DNA of 8,716 nucleotides from Treponema sp. (GTDB lineage Bacteria > Spirochaetota > Spirochaetia > Treponematales > Breznakiellaceae): positions 1 through 8,716 of the forward strand of contig JAISYA010000230.1 of the NCBI GenBank assembly GCA_031270205.1, written 5' to 3'. Shown here piece after piece: positions 1 to 6,723 of this stretch. Under the pieces are notes generated by a model. That model was not told the DNA's origin. It saw only the letters and a program-made list of their open reading frames with translations, and made no database searches. The position numbers were made by a program, and so were the translations under genes. The stretch's first letter is position 1; every line of letters starts with the position of its first letter.

Positions 1-344
1 GGCGCGGCGAGGGGATTTTCATCAATAAAGGTGAAAAACCCGCCGGATTCCGGGACCGCGCTTACCGGCGCGGCGGTAATTCGCTCAAATCCGGCGCCGG
101 GCCTGACGGAACGGTACACGTGGTACCCGGAAGGGACGCCCTCGGCGGGCTTTTGCCAGCGTATCCGCACCGGATACACACCGAAAGCGTTAGGACCGTA
201 ACCCGGAAGGTATTCCGCCCGGCCCGCCTCCGCCTTGATCTCCGCCCCGGACCACAGCTTCGGCGCCGGACTTTCCCCCGAAACGGCGGCCGTCAAAAAG
301 AGGGCTGCCAGTAAAAAATTCCCTGTTTTTCGAAAAAAAACCAT
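1..344 (-). CDS. Secreted protein with fibronectin-III-like domain, 5' part only (3' end beyond the window)
   Basis: This frame is open from an ATG at 344 down to base 1 (114 codons plus two bases), so only the N-terminal part is present. The product starts MVFFRKTGNF, with basic residues at 5-6, a hydrophobic stretch LLAALFLTAAVSG and then a polar segment. That is a classical signal peptide, probably cleaved near residue 23; no lipobox cysteine is visible. After a short linker, residues about 55-110 read RIRWQKP...GYHVYRSV...FTFIDENP. This is the strand pattern of a fibronectin type III module (the strand-B tryptophan, YxVYRS in strand C, then FxDxxP). The protein is therefore probably exported to the periplasm or cell surface and binds something; the function is unknown. 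No Shine-Dalgarno sequence is obvious before the ATG. The first six codons and all upstream DNA lie inside the left repeat arm and recur at the right end of the window. The signal peptide is secure, the fold is fairly likely, and the role is not known. Confidence 0.72.
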   Translation of the reverse strand, partial: MVFFRKTGNFLLAALFLTAAVSGESPAPKLWSGAEIKAEAGRAEYLPGYGPNAFGVYPVRIRWQKPAEGVPSGYHVYRSVRPGAGFERITAAPVSAVPESGGFFTFIDENPLAA

Positions 345-353
345 ACCTGCGCA

Positions 354-382
354 AGCATAGCCAAAAAATCGTAAATACGTAA
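354..382 (-). promoter_or_regulatory. Possible sigma-70 promoter for the left outward-facing gene
   Basis: On the minus strand, TTACGT (377-382) and TATGCT (354-359) are separated by 17 bp and point at the ATG at 344. The -10 matches four of six consensus bases and the -35 is poor. If it is used, transcription would start about 3 bases before the ATG. The same elements occur in the right arm. Tentative. Confidence 0.35.
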
Positions 383-464
383 GGGGAGGAGGCGTTTGCT
401 ATCCCTTTCCCTGCGCTGATCCCGCCCTGTTCCGCCTTGCCGCGAGGGCGATTACTCCCTTTCA

Positions 465-830
465 ATACAGCCTATGTCGATCTCACAACATAGCCTATGT
501 CGATCTCACAACATAGCCTATGTCGATCCATCCACATAGGCTATGTCGATCCCACAACATAGCTTATGTCGATCCCGCAACATAGCCTATATCGATCCAT
601 CCACATAGCCTATGTCGATCCACCCACATAGCCTATGTCGATCCCACAACATAGGCTATGTCGATCCATCCACATAGCCTATGTTGATCCACCCACATAG
701 CCTATGTCGATCCATCCACATAGCTTATGTCGATCCATCCACATAGCCTATGTCGATCCATCCACATAGCTTATGTCGATCCACCCACATAGCCTATGTC
801 GATCCCGCAATATAGCTTATATCAATGGGG
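465..830. repeat. Tandem array of 16 palindromic 23-bp units (left)
   Basis: Each unit is a 13-bp palindrome, ACATAGSCTATGT (S = C or G at the centre), followed by a 10-bp spacer such as CGATCCATCC. The first unit (465-487) begins ATACAG, units 2-15 (488-809) are exactly 23 bp each, and the last (from 810) is degenerate (ATATAGCTTATAT). Ten units keep a perfect palindrome; the rest carry changes such as ACATAGCTTATGT. Spacers end in CATCC, CACCC, CCACA, CCGCA or TCACA, and nearly every unit has a GATC. The half-sites can also pair across the spacer (CTATGT, 10-nt loop, ACATAG), giving two alternative hairpin registers. Possible roles are a multi-site protein-binding array, a structured transcript or a minisatellite. 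The sequence does not decide between them. Confidence 0.95.
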
Positions 831-917
831 GATTATCAGCGGTCCGCGGGTATATTTCTGAGTATGGTAGTGGTGCACGGATTGACAGTAAACGCCGATG
901 CCCTGTTCCGAAATTCC

Positions 918-946
918 TTGACTTTTCTACGCCGGCGCTTTACACT
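918..946 (+). promoter_or_regulatory. Sigma-70-type promoter of ptsN, predicted leaderless start
   Basis: TTGACT (918-923) and TACACT (941-946) have the optimal 17-bp spacing. Each differs from consensus at one (-35) or two (-10) positions. The expected transcription start is about 952-954, on top of the ptsN ATG at 954. The promoter lies just inside the core, 12 bp from the end of the repeat arm. Confidence 0.75.
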
Positions 947-953
947 AATACAT

Positions 954-1400
954 ATGAACCTGAAAACAGTGCTTACGCCGGAGACCATTTCTCTTCATCT
1001 GAAGGGTTCCTCCAAAGAAGAAATCATCAACGAGTTACTCGATATACTGGTCGCGGCAAAAAAAATCCAGGACCGGGAAGCGGCCTTTAACGCGGTTATG
1101 GACCGGGAACAGAAAATGTCTACCGGCATGAAGCATGGCATTGCCATTCCCCACGGCAAAAGCGCCGCCATTCGCGATCTCGTCGCCTGCATCGGGATTT
1201 CGGAAAAGCCGGTGGATTTCGATTCGCTGGATCATGAACCGTGCAGAATCTTCATTATGACCCTTTCGCCGGTGGAAAAAACGGGTCCCCATCTGCAGTT
1301 CCTTGCGGAGATCAGCCTGCTTTTCAAAAGCGCGGAAAAACGCCAGGATATTCTCAACGCGGGATCGAAAGACGCGATTTTGAAGATACTTTCGGAATGA
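954..1400 (+). CDS. ptsN: PTS EIIA-type (fructose/nitrogen family) phosphocarrier protein
   Basis: The product is 148 residues, the normal length for a single EIIA-Ntr/fructose domain. It is a cytoplasmic protein that takes a phosphate from HPr or NPr on a histidine. In this family it either regulates other proteins or passes the phosphate to a sugar permease. The active-site motif is clear at residues 59-69 (MKHGIAIPHGK), with H67 as the expected phosphorylated residue. The family pattern HLQFLAEIS follows at 113-121. No EIIB or EIIC domain is attached or adjacent, which favours a regulatory role. I chose the ATG at 954 because MNLKTVL is the usual family N-terminus; the frame is open upstream to an ATG at 825, but that part is repeat DNA. 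There is no Shine-Dalgarno sequence, and the promoter predicts a start at the ATG. The GH5 gene follows after 39 bp, so the two are probably co-transcribed. The family is secure; the ptsN name is by similarity. Confidence 0.9.
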   Translation: MNLKTVLTPETISLHLKGSSKEEIINELLDILVAAKKIQDREAAFNAVMDREQKMSTGMKHGIAIPHGKSAAIRDLVACIGISEKPVDFDSLDHEPCRIFIMTLSPVEKTGPHLQFLAEISLLFKSAEKRQDILNAGSKDAILKILSE

Positions 1401-1439
1401 AGCGTGGGATAGCCCCACATAAAACACTGCGGAAAGAAC

Positions 1440-3347
1440 ATGCGGATTCTCGACAACCAAATCCTTGATCGTGAAGGAAGAAGCCTCATATTGAGAGGGG
1501 TCAATTTGGGCGGAGAGTCCAAAATTCCCTTCGGGCCCGCGGGCTGGGGCCTGTCCCCCGAATCCCTTAAAAACCCGGCGGAGGTTTCTTTTGTGGGACG
1601 GCCCTTTCCCCTGGAGGAAGCGGAGGTCCATTTTGAGCGGCTCAGGCGGGCCGGTTTCACTTTTCTGCGCCTGGTAATTACCTGGGAGGCTCTGGAACAC
1701 GCGGGGCCGGGCTGCTACGACGAAGCCTATTTAGCCTACCTGCGCAAACTGCTCCTTGTCGCGGAACAAAAGGGCGTTTCGGTATGTATGGATCCCCATC
1801 AGGATGTGTGGAGCCGCTGGACCGGCGGAGACGGCGCTCCCGCCTGGACACTGGAAAGGCTGGGGATGGATTTGGACCGGCTTGACCGGACCGGCGCCGC
1901 CCTGACGCGGCAGCGTTACGCCGAATTGCACCGGACGCCGCAGCGCCCGCAGGGGGAGCCTTTTCCCCGGATGATGTGGCCCAGCAACTACAACCGTTAC
2001 GCGGCGGCTACGATGTTCAGCCTCTTTTTCGGCGGGCGAAGTTACGCGCCTGAGCTGAGCGTGGAAGGCGAAAATGTCCAGGACTGGCTGCAGGGCCGTT
2101 ACATCGCCGCTTTCCGGCATTGTTACCGCCGCCTGAAGAACTGCGCCGCGATTGCCGGATGGGGCATTATGAACGAACCGCACTACGGCTTTATCGGCTG
2201 CCGCGATCTGGGGAGGGCGGAAAATCCCATGGTTCCCATCGGCCCGCGGCCCAGTCCCTGGGACGTCATCCGCGCCGCGTCGGGTTACGCGGTGGATGTG
2301 CCGGTGTATGACGCCAGGTCCATGGGCCGCCGCCTTGAGCGCCATGAAACCTTTAACGGCGATGGCCTTTCCCTTTTCAGGGAAGGCTTTTGCTGCCCCT
2401 GGAAAACGGCCGGCGTCTGGACCGATGACGGTGAGCCGGTTCTCCTGCGCGAAGATCACTTTGCCCTGCATGAAGGCAGGCGGGCGGATTTTATCGAAGA
2501 TTCCCTCAAGCCCTTTATGCTTCGTTTTATCGAAAAGATGCGGGAAGCGGATGAGCGCCGTTTCTTTTTTATTGAGGGCATGCCCCACAGCTCGCACGCC
2601 GCGTCCCATCCTTCCTGGGGCACAGCGGATCCCCCAAACGTTATCAACGCCTTCCATTGGTACGACGGCTTTTCCCTTTTTACCAAGACCTTCCGTTCAT
2701 GGTTTACCATCGATCCTGATGAGGCAAAAATAATACTGGGCAAAAAGAAAGTACAGGCCTATTTTGCCGAATGTCTCGCGAGGGGGATCAAATGGACACG
2801 GGAACACATGGGCAACATGCCCAGCCTGCTGGGGGAGTTCGGCCTTGCCTTTGACCTAAACAAGCGGAAGGCCTTTGCCGGCGGCGACTACTCGGTTCAC
2901 GAAGAGGCCCTGTCCATGTATTACGACGCGGTGGATGCCAATCTGCTCCATTCGACCCTCTGGAACTACAGCGCCGGCAACACCAACGAAACCGGCGACG
3001 GCTGGAACGACGAGGACCTCTCGATTTTTTCCGAAGGCAAGGAACGGGCCGCCCCCGGCTGGAAGCGCCCCTACCCCATGGCCGCCGCCGGGGAGCTGCT
3101 CTCCATCAAGTGGGATCGCGGACGCGGGATTTTCCGCTGCCGCTTCCGCGCCGACAGCGCCGTTACCGCGCCCACGCTTGTCTACCTGCCCCCGGAGCCG
3201 TTCGGCCCGTCGCCATTGATAGAGCTGCGCATAACAGACGGCGGCGCGGCGGAGACGCCGTATTATGAGTACAAACCGGAAGAGCAGCGCCTGTTGGTGT
3301 ACAACAACGGCTTTGACGGGGAAATGGAGATTATCGTCTCGACGTGA
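1440..3347 (+). CDS. GH5-family glycosidase resembling steryl-beta-glucosidase / glucocerebrosidase (GH5_12-like)
   Basis: The product is a 635-residue retaining glycoside hydrolase with a TIM barrel. It opens with ILRGVNLGG (17-25), then DPHQDVWSRWTGG (118-130). The acid/base glutamate is E246 in GIMNEPHYG, the aromatic FHWYD lies at 405-409, and the nucleophile is E466 in LLGEFG. The stretch LWNYSAGNTNETGDGWNDEDLS (507-528) closes the active site. A beta-rich C-terminal domain occupies about 545-635. DPHQDVWSR, the LWNY...DLS block and the extra C-terminal domain are hallmarks, from memory, of the fungal enzymes EGCrP1/EGCrP2 and yeast Egh1, which cleave glucosylceramide or steryl glucosides. 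A broader endoglycoceramidase-like role remains possible. There is no signal peptide, so it should act in the cytoplasm. GGAAAG lies just before the ATG. It follows ptsN by 39 bp and converges on pepF, with 32 bp between the stop codons and no visible terminator. The family is secure; the substrate is inferred. Confidence 0.88.
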   Translation: MRILDNQILDREGRSLILRGVNLGGESKIPFGPAGWGLSPESLKNPAEVSFVGRPFPLEEAEVHFERLRRAGFTFLRLVITWEALEHAGPGCYDEAYLAYLRKLLLVAEQKGVSVCMDPHQDVWSRWTGGDGAPAWTLERLGMDLDRLDRTGAALTRQRYAELHRTPQRPQGEPFPRMMWPSNYNRYAAATMFSLFFGGRSYAPELSVEGENVQDWLQGRYIAAFRHCYRRLKNCAAIAGWGIMNEPHYGFIGCRDLGRAENPMVPIGPRPSPWDVIRAASGYAVDVPVYDARSMGRRLERHETFNGDGLSLFREGFCCPWKTAGVWTDDGEPVLLREDHFALHEGRRADFIEDSLKPFMLRFIEKMREADERRFFFIEGMPHSSHAASHPSWGTADPPNVINAFHWYDGFSLFTKTFRSWFTIDPDEAKIILGKKKVQAYFAECLARGIKWTREHMGNMPSLLGEFGLAFDLNKRKAFAGGDYSVHEEALSMYYDAVDANLLHSTLWNYSAGNTNETGDGWNDEDLSIFSEGKERAAPGWKRPYPMAAAGELLSIKWDRGRGIFRCRFRADSAVTAPTLVYLPPEPFGPSPLIELRITDGGAAETPYYEYKPEEQRLLVYNNGFDGEMEIIVST

Positions 3348-3379
3348 TTATTCAGCGCCTGGCCGCGCAGCCGGACCGC

Positions 3380-5203
3380 TTACGCTTCTTCGCCGCCTGC
3401 CGGCAGCAGCCCCTCCAGTTCATCCACCAGGCGCCCGAAGGATTCGCAGGCGGCCTGTACGGGCGCGGGGGAACTCATGTCCACTCCGGCGATTTTGAGG
3501 GACTCAATGGGGAAGCGGGAGCCGCCGGATTTGAGGAACGCAAAGTAATCGTCACGCTCCCGCCCGCCGCCTGAAAGGACGCGCTCCGCCAGGGCGAGGG
3601 CCGCGGAAATGCCGGTGGCGTATTTATATACGTAGAAGGCGTGGTAGAAGTGGGGGATGCGCAGGCCCTCAAGGTCGCTTACTGCTTCCAGGACCATTTC
3701 GGGGCCGAAGTATTTGACGAGCAGGCCGCGGTATTCGCTCCGAAGGAGTTCCGCGGTAAGGGGCCGGCCGGCCTCCTCAATTTCGTGGGTGATTTTTTCA
3801 AACTCGGCGAACATGGTCTGGCGGTACAGGGTAGAAAGCAGATCGTCGGCCCGCTTGTTGACGAGGTACAGCCTCGTTTCCCGGTCGGCGGCGGTTTTTT
3901 CCATGTGGCGGAAGAGCAGTTCCTCGTTGAAGGTACTGGCCACTTCGGCCTCAAAGACCGTGTAATTGTAGTGCATGAAGGGGTTGGAGCGGGCGGAATA
4001 CCAGGAGTGCATGGAGTGGCCGCCTTCGTGGGCCAGGGTGAATACGTCGCGGACGCTGTCGTCCTTGTAGTTCATCAGGATGTATGGCTCGCCTGAGTAG
4101 CTGCCTGCGGAAAAAGCGCCGGAACGTTTACCCTTGTTCTCGTAACGGTCGGCCCAGCGGCCCAGAAGCCCGCCGCGCAGGGTGGAAACGTATTCATCGC
4201 CCAGGGGAGAAAGGGCGTCGGAGATGAGGTCCACAGCCTCGTTCCAGGAGGCGCGCTTTTGCAGCGCGGGGACAAGCGGGGCGTACACGTCGTAGTGGCG
4301 CAGTTCCGGCAGACTGAGCGCCCGCTTGCGCAGGCGGTAGTAGCGGTGCAGATCGCCCAGATTGCGGTTCACGGTTGAGACGAGGTTGTCATAGACCGCC
4401 CCGTCCACGTTGTCGGGGAAAAGCGCGGCCGCCCGCGCCGAGGAATAGCCGCGTACTCGCGCCCGGATCACGTCCTGCTTGACCGAGCCGGAGTAGAGGC
4501 TTGCCAGAGTGGTTTTGTGGGCCTCGAAGCGGCCGTAGAACGCCCCGTAAACGCGGCGGCGAAGTTCACGGTCAGGGTGTTCCATGAAAACCTGCCAGGT
4601 AGACTGGGAGAGGGGGCGTTTTCCCTCCGGCGTGTCTATAAGGCCGAAATCAAAATCCACGTTGGTCAGCACGGAAAAAGCGTCGCCGGGGATGTTTTCC
4701 CCTTCGGCGTGCAGGGCGATGATCCGCTCTTCCCGCTCGCCGAGAATATAGGGCTTGTAACGGAGCGTCCGCTGCAGGTAGATCCGGTAATCACAAACGC
4801 GGGGGTGGGCGAGGAAGGCTTCCATGTCCGTTTCGGGAATGGCGAGAATTTCCGGCCCTTCCCAGGCGGCGGCGGCCTGGGCTTTTGCCCCGGCCATGGC
4901 GATTTTTCCGGTCATGGTCCGGGCCGCGGCCGCGCCCTCGTCCTCAGTCTGTCTGAGGTCGGCGTAGTAAGCCAGCCGCTCCCACAGGATATGCAGCTCT
5001 GTGGAAAAATCCAGATACGCGGCGAGGCTTTCCGCCGATGTTCCCAGCGTGCCCTGAAACGGGGGTATTTGCTCCGCCATTTTTTCAAACCGGGCAAGCC
5101 CCTCGTTCCAGGCCGCGTCTCCGGCGAAGAGTTTTGAAAGATCCCAGGTATCCGCCAACGCGATTTCCGTGCGGGCGGGGATGCGGATTTCGTTTGATGC
5201 CAT
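3380..5203 (-). CDS. pepF: Oligoendopeptidase F (peptidase family M3)
   Basis: The product is 607 residues, the typical PepF length. It is a cytoplasmic zinc metallopeptidase that cuts short peptides and helps recycle peptides. The helical N-terminal part (about 20-200) is the usual PepF_N region. The catalytic M3 domain holds the zinc motif HEGGH at 392-396 (ligands H392 and H396, catalytic E393), and E420 in FEAEVASTFNE is the expected third ligand. PHFYHAFYVYKYATG (517-531) carries the conserved histidine and tyrosines that bind substrate in this family. No signal peptide or membrane segment is seen. The start is fixed by AAGGAG (5213-5218) nine bases before the ATG. The hexokinase stop lies only 16 bp upstream and the ribosome site directly follows it, so translation is probably coupled. 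The gene converges with the GH5 gene. All key residues are present and nothing looks broken. Confidence 0.95.
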   Translation of the reverse strand: MASNEIRIPARTEIALADTWDLSKLFAGDAAWNEGLARFEKMAEQIPPFQGTLGTSAESLAAYLDFSTELHILWERLAYYADLRQTEDEGAAAARTMTGKIAMAGAKAQAAAAWEGPEILAIPETDMEAFLAHPRVCDYRIYLQRTLRYKPYILGEREERIIALHAEGENIPGDAFSVLTNVDFDFGLIDTPEGKRPLSQSTWQVFMEHPDRELRRRVYGAFYGRFEAHKTTLASLYSGSVKQDVIRARVRGYSSARAAALFPDNVDGAVYDNLVSTVNRNLGDLHRYYRLRKRALSLPELRHYDVYAPLVPALQKRASWNEAVDLISDALSPLGDEYVSTLRGGLLGRWADRYENKGKRSGAFSAGSYSGEPYILMNYKDDSVRDVFTLAHEGGHSMHSWYSARSNPFMHYNYTVFEAEVASTFNEELLFRHMEKTAADRETRLYLVNKRADDLLSTLYRQTMFAEFEKITHEIEEAGRPLTAELLRSEYRGLLVKYFGPEMVLEAVSDLEGLRIPHFYHAFYVYKYATGISAALALAERVLSGGGRERDDYFAFLKSGGSRFPIESLKIAGVDMSSPAPVQAACESFGRLVDELEGLLPAGGEEA

Positions 5204-5212
5204 AGGGGACGA

Positions 5213-5218
5213 CTCCTT
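5213..5218 (-). promoter_or_regulatory. Ribosome binding site of pepF at the hexokinase stop codon
   Basis: AAGGAG on the minus strand, two bases after the hexokinase TAA (5220-5222) and nine bases before the pepF ATG (5203). It supports both the pepF start and a shared hxk-pepF transcript. Confidence 0.8.
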
Positions 5219-5219
5219 G

Positions 5220-6578
5220 TTATTTGCTCATGGCCGCTACCGCCGCGCCGAAAAGGCTGGCCTGTTCCACCGGCGAAATGATATAGGGCCGGGGTTTTCC
5301 CTTGGACAGCATGAAGTGCAGCCAGGACTCCAGAGCGCGGCGCATGCCTTTGTAGACAAGATAGGTGGTTCCTTCCACGGCGATGCGGACCGGCGCGTAT
5401 GGCTCGAAGCCGGGATTTATCCGCTCGACGGTGGCGGCCAGCACCGCCGCCGAAAGGAGCGCGCCCCGCTCGGTAACAATCGAAACGAGGTACTGCGCCG
5501 AGGCAAGGGCGTCTCCTTCGTCAGGGCCGAACAGCGCGCCCAGCGGTCCTTCCGCGGCAAGGGGGGCGTGGGTGAATTCGTTGAGCGTCCTCGTTTCAAG
5601 ATGGGGCATAGCGAGGAGTTCCCCGGATTGCCTGAATTGTATCACCTGGTCGGTTACCGCCTGTTTCAGGATGTGCAGAGACAGCGGGCCAAGGTACGCG
5701 CCGGCGCAGGCCTTTTCCAGCGTATAGGCGCCGGGGTTTTTGGTCGTGCGGTCGTATTCCTGATCAAGCTGGCCCCGGTGGCGGATTTTGAACGTGCCGG
5801 TTTCGCATACTACAATCTGGGGGGCGGTTTTGGATTCAAAGCCGATTTTGGGGATGCTGGTCTCAGGGTAGGCGGTGTTAAACCCGGTACCCAGGATGCA
5901 GCCGATAACCGGCCCGCCGGAGAAACCGTAGGCGTTTTTCGGCCGCGCCGCCTCGCCGTCCGCGGGGATGGAAACGAGGCCGGAGAGCAGGGTCGCCACC
6001 GTGTCGTTCAGCAGCACAATGCGGCCGTCATATTTGCAGCCCCGCCGGGCGAGGGCCTCCCGCAGGCCCGCGCCGATGGCCTTTCCGATTACTTCAGGCG
6101 CGTCCACCTCTTTGCTGAACGCCATCAGAATCCCGTCGGCGTCGGCAGTGATGTTCATCGGATAGGAAAAGGTGAAACCGATCCCCTCAATGCCGGAAGC
6201 GCCTGAAAGCAGCGGAAAAGCGGTCCCGGCGATTTCGTCAAAAAACTCCTCCGCGCTCACCCTGCCTTTGGCGCCGGGCATGGGGACTTTTCTCGTTCCC
6301 TCCGCCACGGCGGCGCCGTGTTCGTCAAAACGCACGAGGCTTGCCCGCAGGTTAGTCCCCCCCGCGTCCAGGGCCAGCACGGTCTTCCCCGGCGGCACCC
6401 GCGACACCGGGCTGATGTACGAAGGGATCATGGGCAGGCTGGAACTCCGCCCCGTAAGGCCCCGTTCCATGTCAATGAGCACATCCTTAACCAGGGCCAG
6501 CGGTTCCCAGTTATCATAATGAAACCCGTAGTACCGGGCAAATTCCGACAATTCCTCAGGATTAAAAGACGATCCCAT
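5220..6578 (-). CDS. hxk: Hexokinase (eukaryote-like hexokinase family)
   Basis: The product is 452 residues, the size of a one-unit hexokinase such as the treponemal enzyme. It phosphorylates glucose or related hexoses with ATP in the cytoplasm, the entry step of glycolysis. Motifs run in the expected order: phosphate-1 loop LALDAGGTNLR (68-78), sugar-binding FTFSYP (135-140), catalytic D192 in LLNDTVATLLSG, GTGFNTAY (230-237), the glucose-contacting E259 in CETGTF and E288 in LEKACAGAYLG, and an adenosine-site segment near VEGTTY (401-406). CETGTF differs from the yeast CEYGSF type but keeps the glutamate. The start is the ATG at 6578: AAGGAG lies six bases before it, and that AAGGAG would fall inside the coding sequence if the in-frame ATG at 6593 were used. 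pepF follows after 16 bp; glyQS ends 145 bp upstream on the same strand. The family is secure and the preferred sugar is inferred. Confidence 0.94.
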   Translation of the reverse strand: MGSSFNPEELSEFARYYGFHYDNWEPLALVKDVLIDMERGLTGRSSSLPMIPSYISPVSRVPPGKTVLALDAGGTNLRASLVRFDEHGAAVAEGTRKVPMPGAKGRVSAEEFFDEIAGTAFPLLSGASGIEGIGFTFSYPMNITADADGILMAFSKEVDAPEVIGKAIGAGLREALARRGCKYDGRIVLLNDTVATLLSGLVSIPADGEAARPKNAYGFSGGPVIGCILGTGFNTAYPETSIPKIGFESKTAPQIVVCETGTFKIRHRGQLDQEYDRTTKNPGAYTLEKACAGAYLGPLSLHILKQAVTDQVIQFRQSGELLAMPHLETRTLNEFTHAPLAAEGPLGALFGPDEGDALASAQYLVSIVTERGALLSAAVLAATVERINPGFEPYAPVRIAVEGTTYLVYKGMRRALESWLHFMLSKGKPRPYIISPVEQASLFGAAVAAMSK

Positions 6579-6584
6579 CACACG

Positions 6585-6590
6585 CTCCTT
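6585..6590 (-). promoter_or_regulatory. Ribosome binding site that sets the hexokinase start
   Basis: AAGGAG on the minus strand with six bases to the ATG at 6578. The in-frame ATG at 6593 directly abuts this AAGGAG (ATGAAGGAG) and has no such site of its own, so the shorter protein MGSSFNPEEL is preferred. Confidence 0.8.
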
Positions 6591-6612
6591 CATTGGTATT
6601 CTCGCCGCGCTC

Positions 6613-6641
6613 AGTATACACCAACCGGGGAGTTAGGAAAA
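6613..6641 (-). promoter_or_regulatory. Possible promoter of the hxk-pepF unit
   Basis: TATACT (6613-6618, minus strand) is a good -10, with TTTTCC (6636-6641) as a weak -35 at 17 bp. Transcription would start near 6606, giving a leader of about 28 bases that contains the AAGGAG site. The good -10 and position support it; the -35 is poor. Confidence 0.45.
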
Positions 6642-6704
6642 CCACACGGGCGGGATGAGTTGAGGAAGTATGGAAGAATGAAGAGGAAACGGATTCTCAC
6701 TTTA

Positions 6705-6720
6705 CCCGGCCGCGGCCAGG
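6705..6720 (-). terminator. GC-rich hairpin after glyQS, possibly a weak terminator
   Basis: On the minus strand CCTGGC and GCCGGG can pair (five Watson-Crick pairs and one G-U) around a CGCG loop, four bases after the glyQS stop. No T-run follows, so it is not a standard intrinsic terminator. Read-through into hxk is possible. Confidence 0.3.
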
Positions 6721-6723
6721 ACA

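Larger units (their letters stand above)
326..906. repeat. Left arm of a long inverted repeat
   Basis: This block recurs as its reverse complement at 8211-8716. The outer flank (326-464) aligns with 8578-8716 with 3 mismatches in 139 bases. The inner flank (831-906) aligns with 8211-8286 with 3 mismatches in 76 bases. Between them lies the array of 23-bp palindromic units, three units longer here than in the right arm. Similarity stops sharply at 906, 12 bp before the -35 of ptsN. The outer boundary cannot be fixed because the right arm is cut by the window end; homology still holds at 326, six codons into the left gene. Apart from the array and the outward promoter I see no gene, RNA or transposase here. 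This accounts for the gene-free stretch 345-953. Confidence 0.95.

Noticed and set aside
190..465. 91-codon minus-strand ORF
   Set aside because: It overlaps the signal-peptide gene in another frame, has a low-complexity G-rich end, and shows no ribosome site or domain.
465..830. CRISPR array
   Set aside because: Repeat plus spacer is only 23 bp, the spacers are near-identical variants of each other, and there are no cas genes.
825..953. N-terminal extension of PtsN (191-residue form)
   Set aside because: The extra 43 codons come from the repeat arm and its junction, PtsN proteins normally begin at the MNLKTVL equivalent, and the promoter lies inside the extension.
773..1090. Small ORF reading MSIHPHSLCRS from the repeat, and its counterparts at 8129-8361
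   Set aside because: The peptide is just the translation of the 23-bp unit. A unit length not divisible by three gives the same peptide in several frames, and the tails run into unrelated DNA or over ptsN.
5169..6206. Long plus-strand ORF of 345 codons, and similar antisense ORFs at 1731-2657, 4517-5137 and 7282-7917
   Set aside because: They lie opposite well-identified genes, show no recognisable domains, and are typical shadow frames of GC-rich coding DNA.
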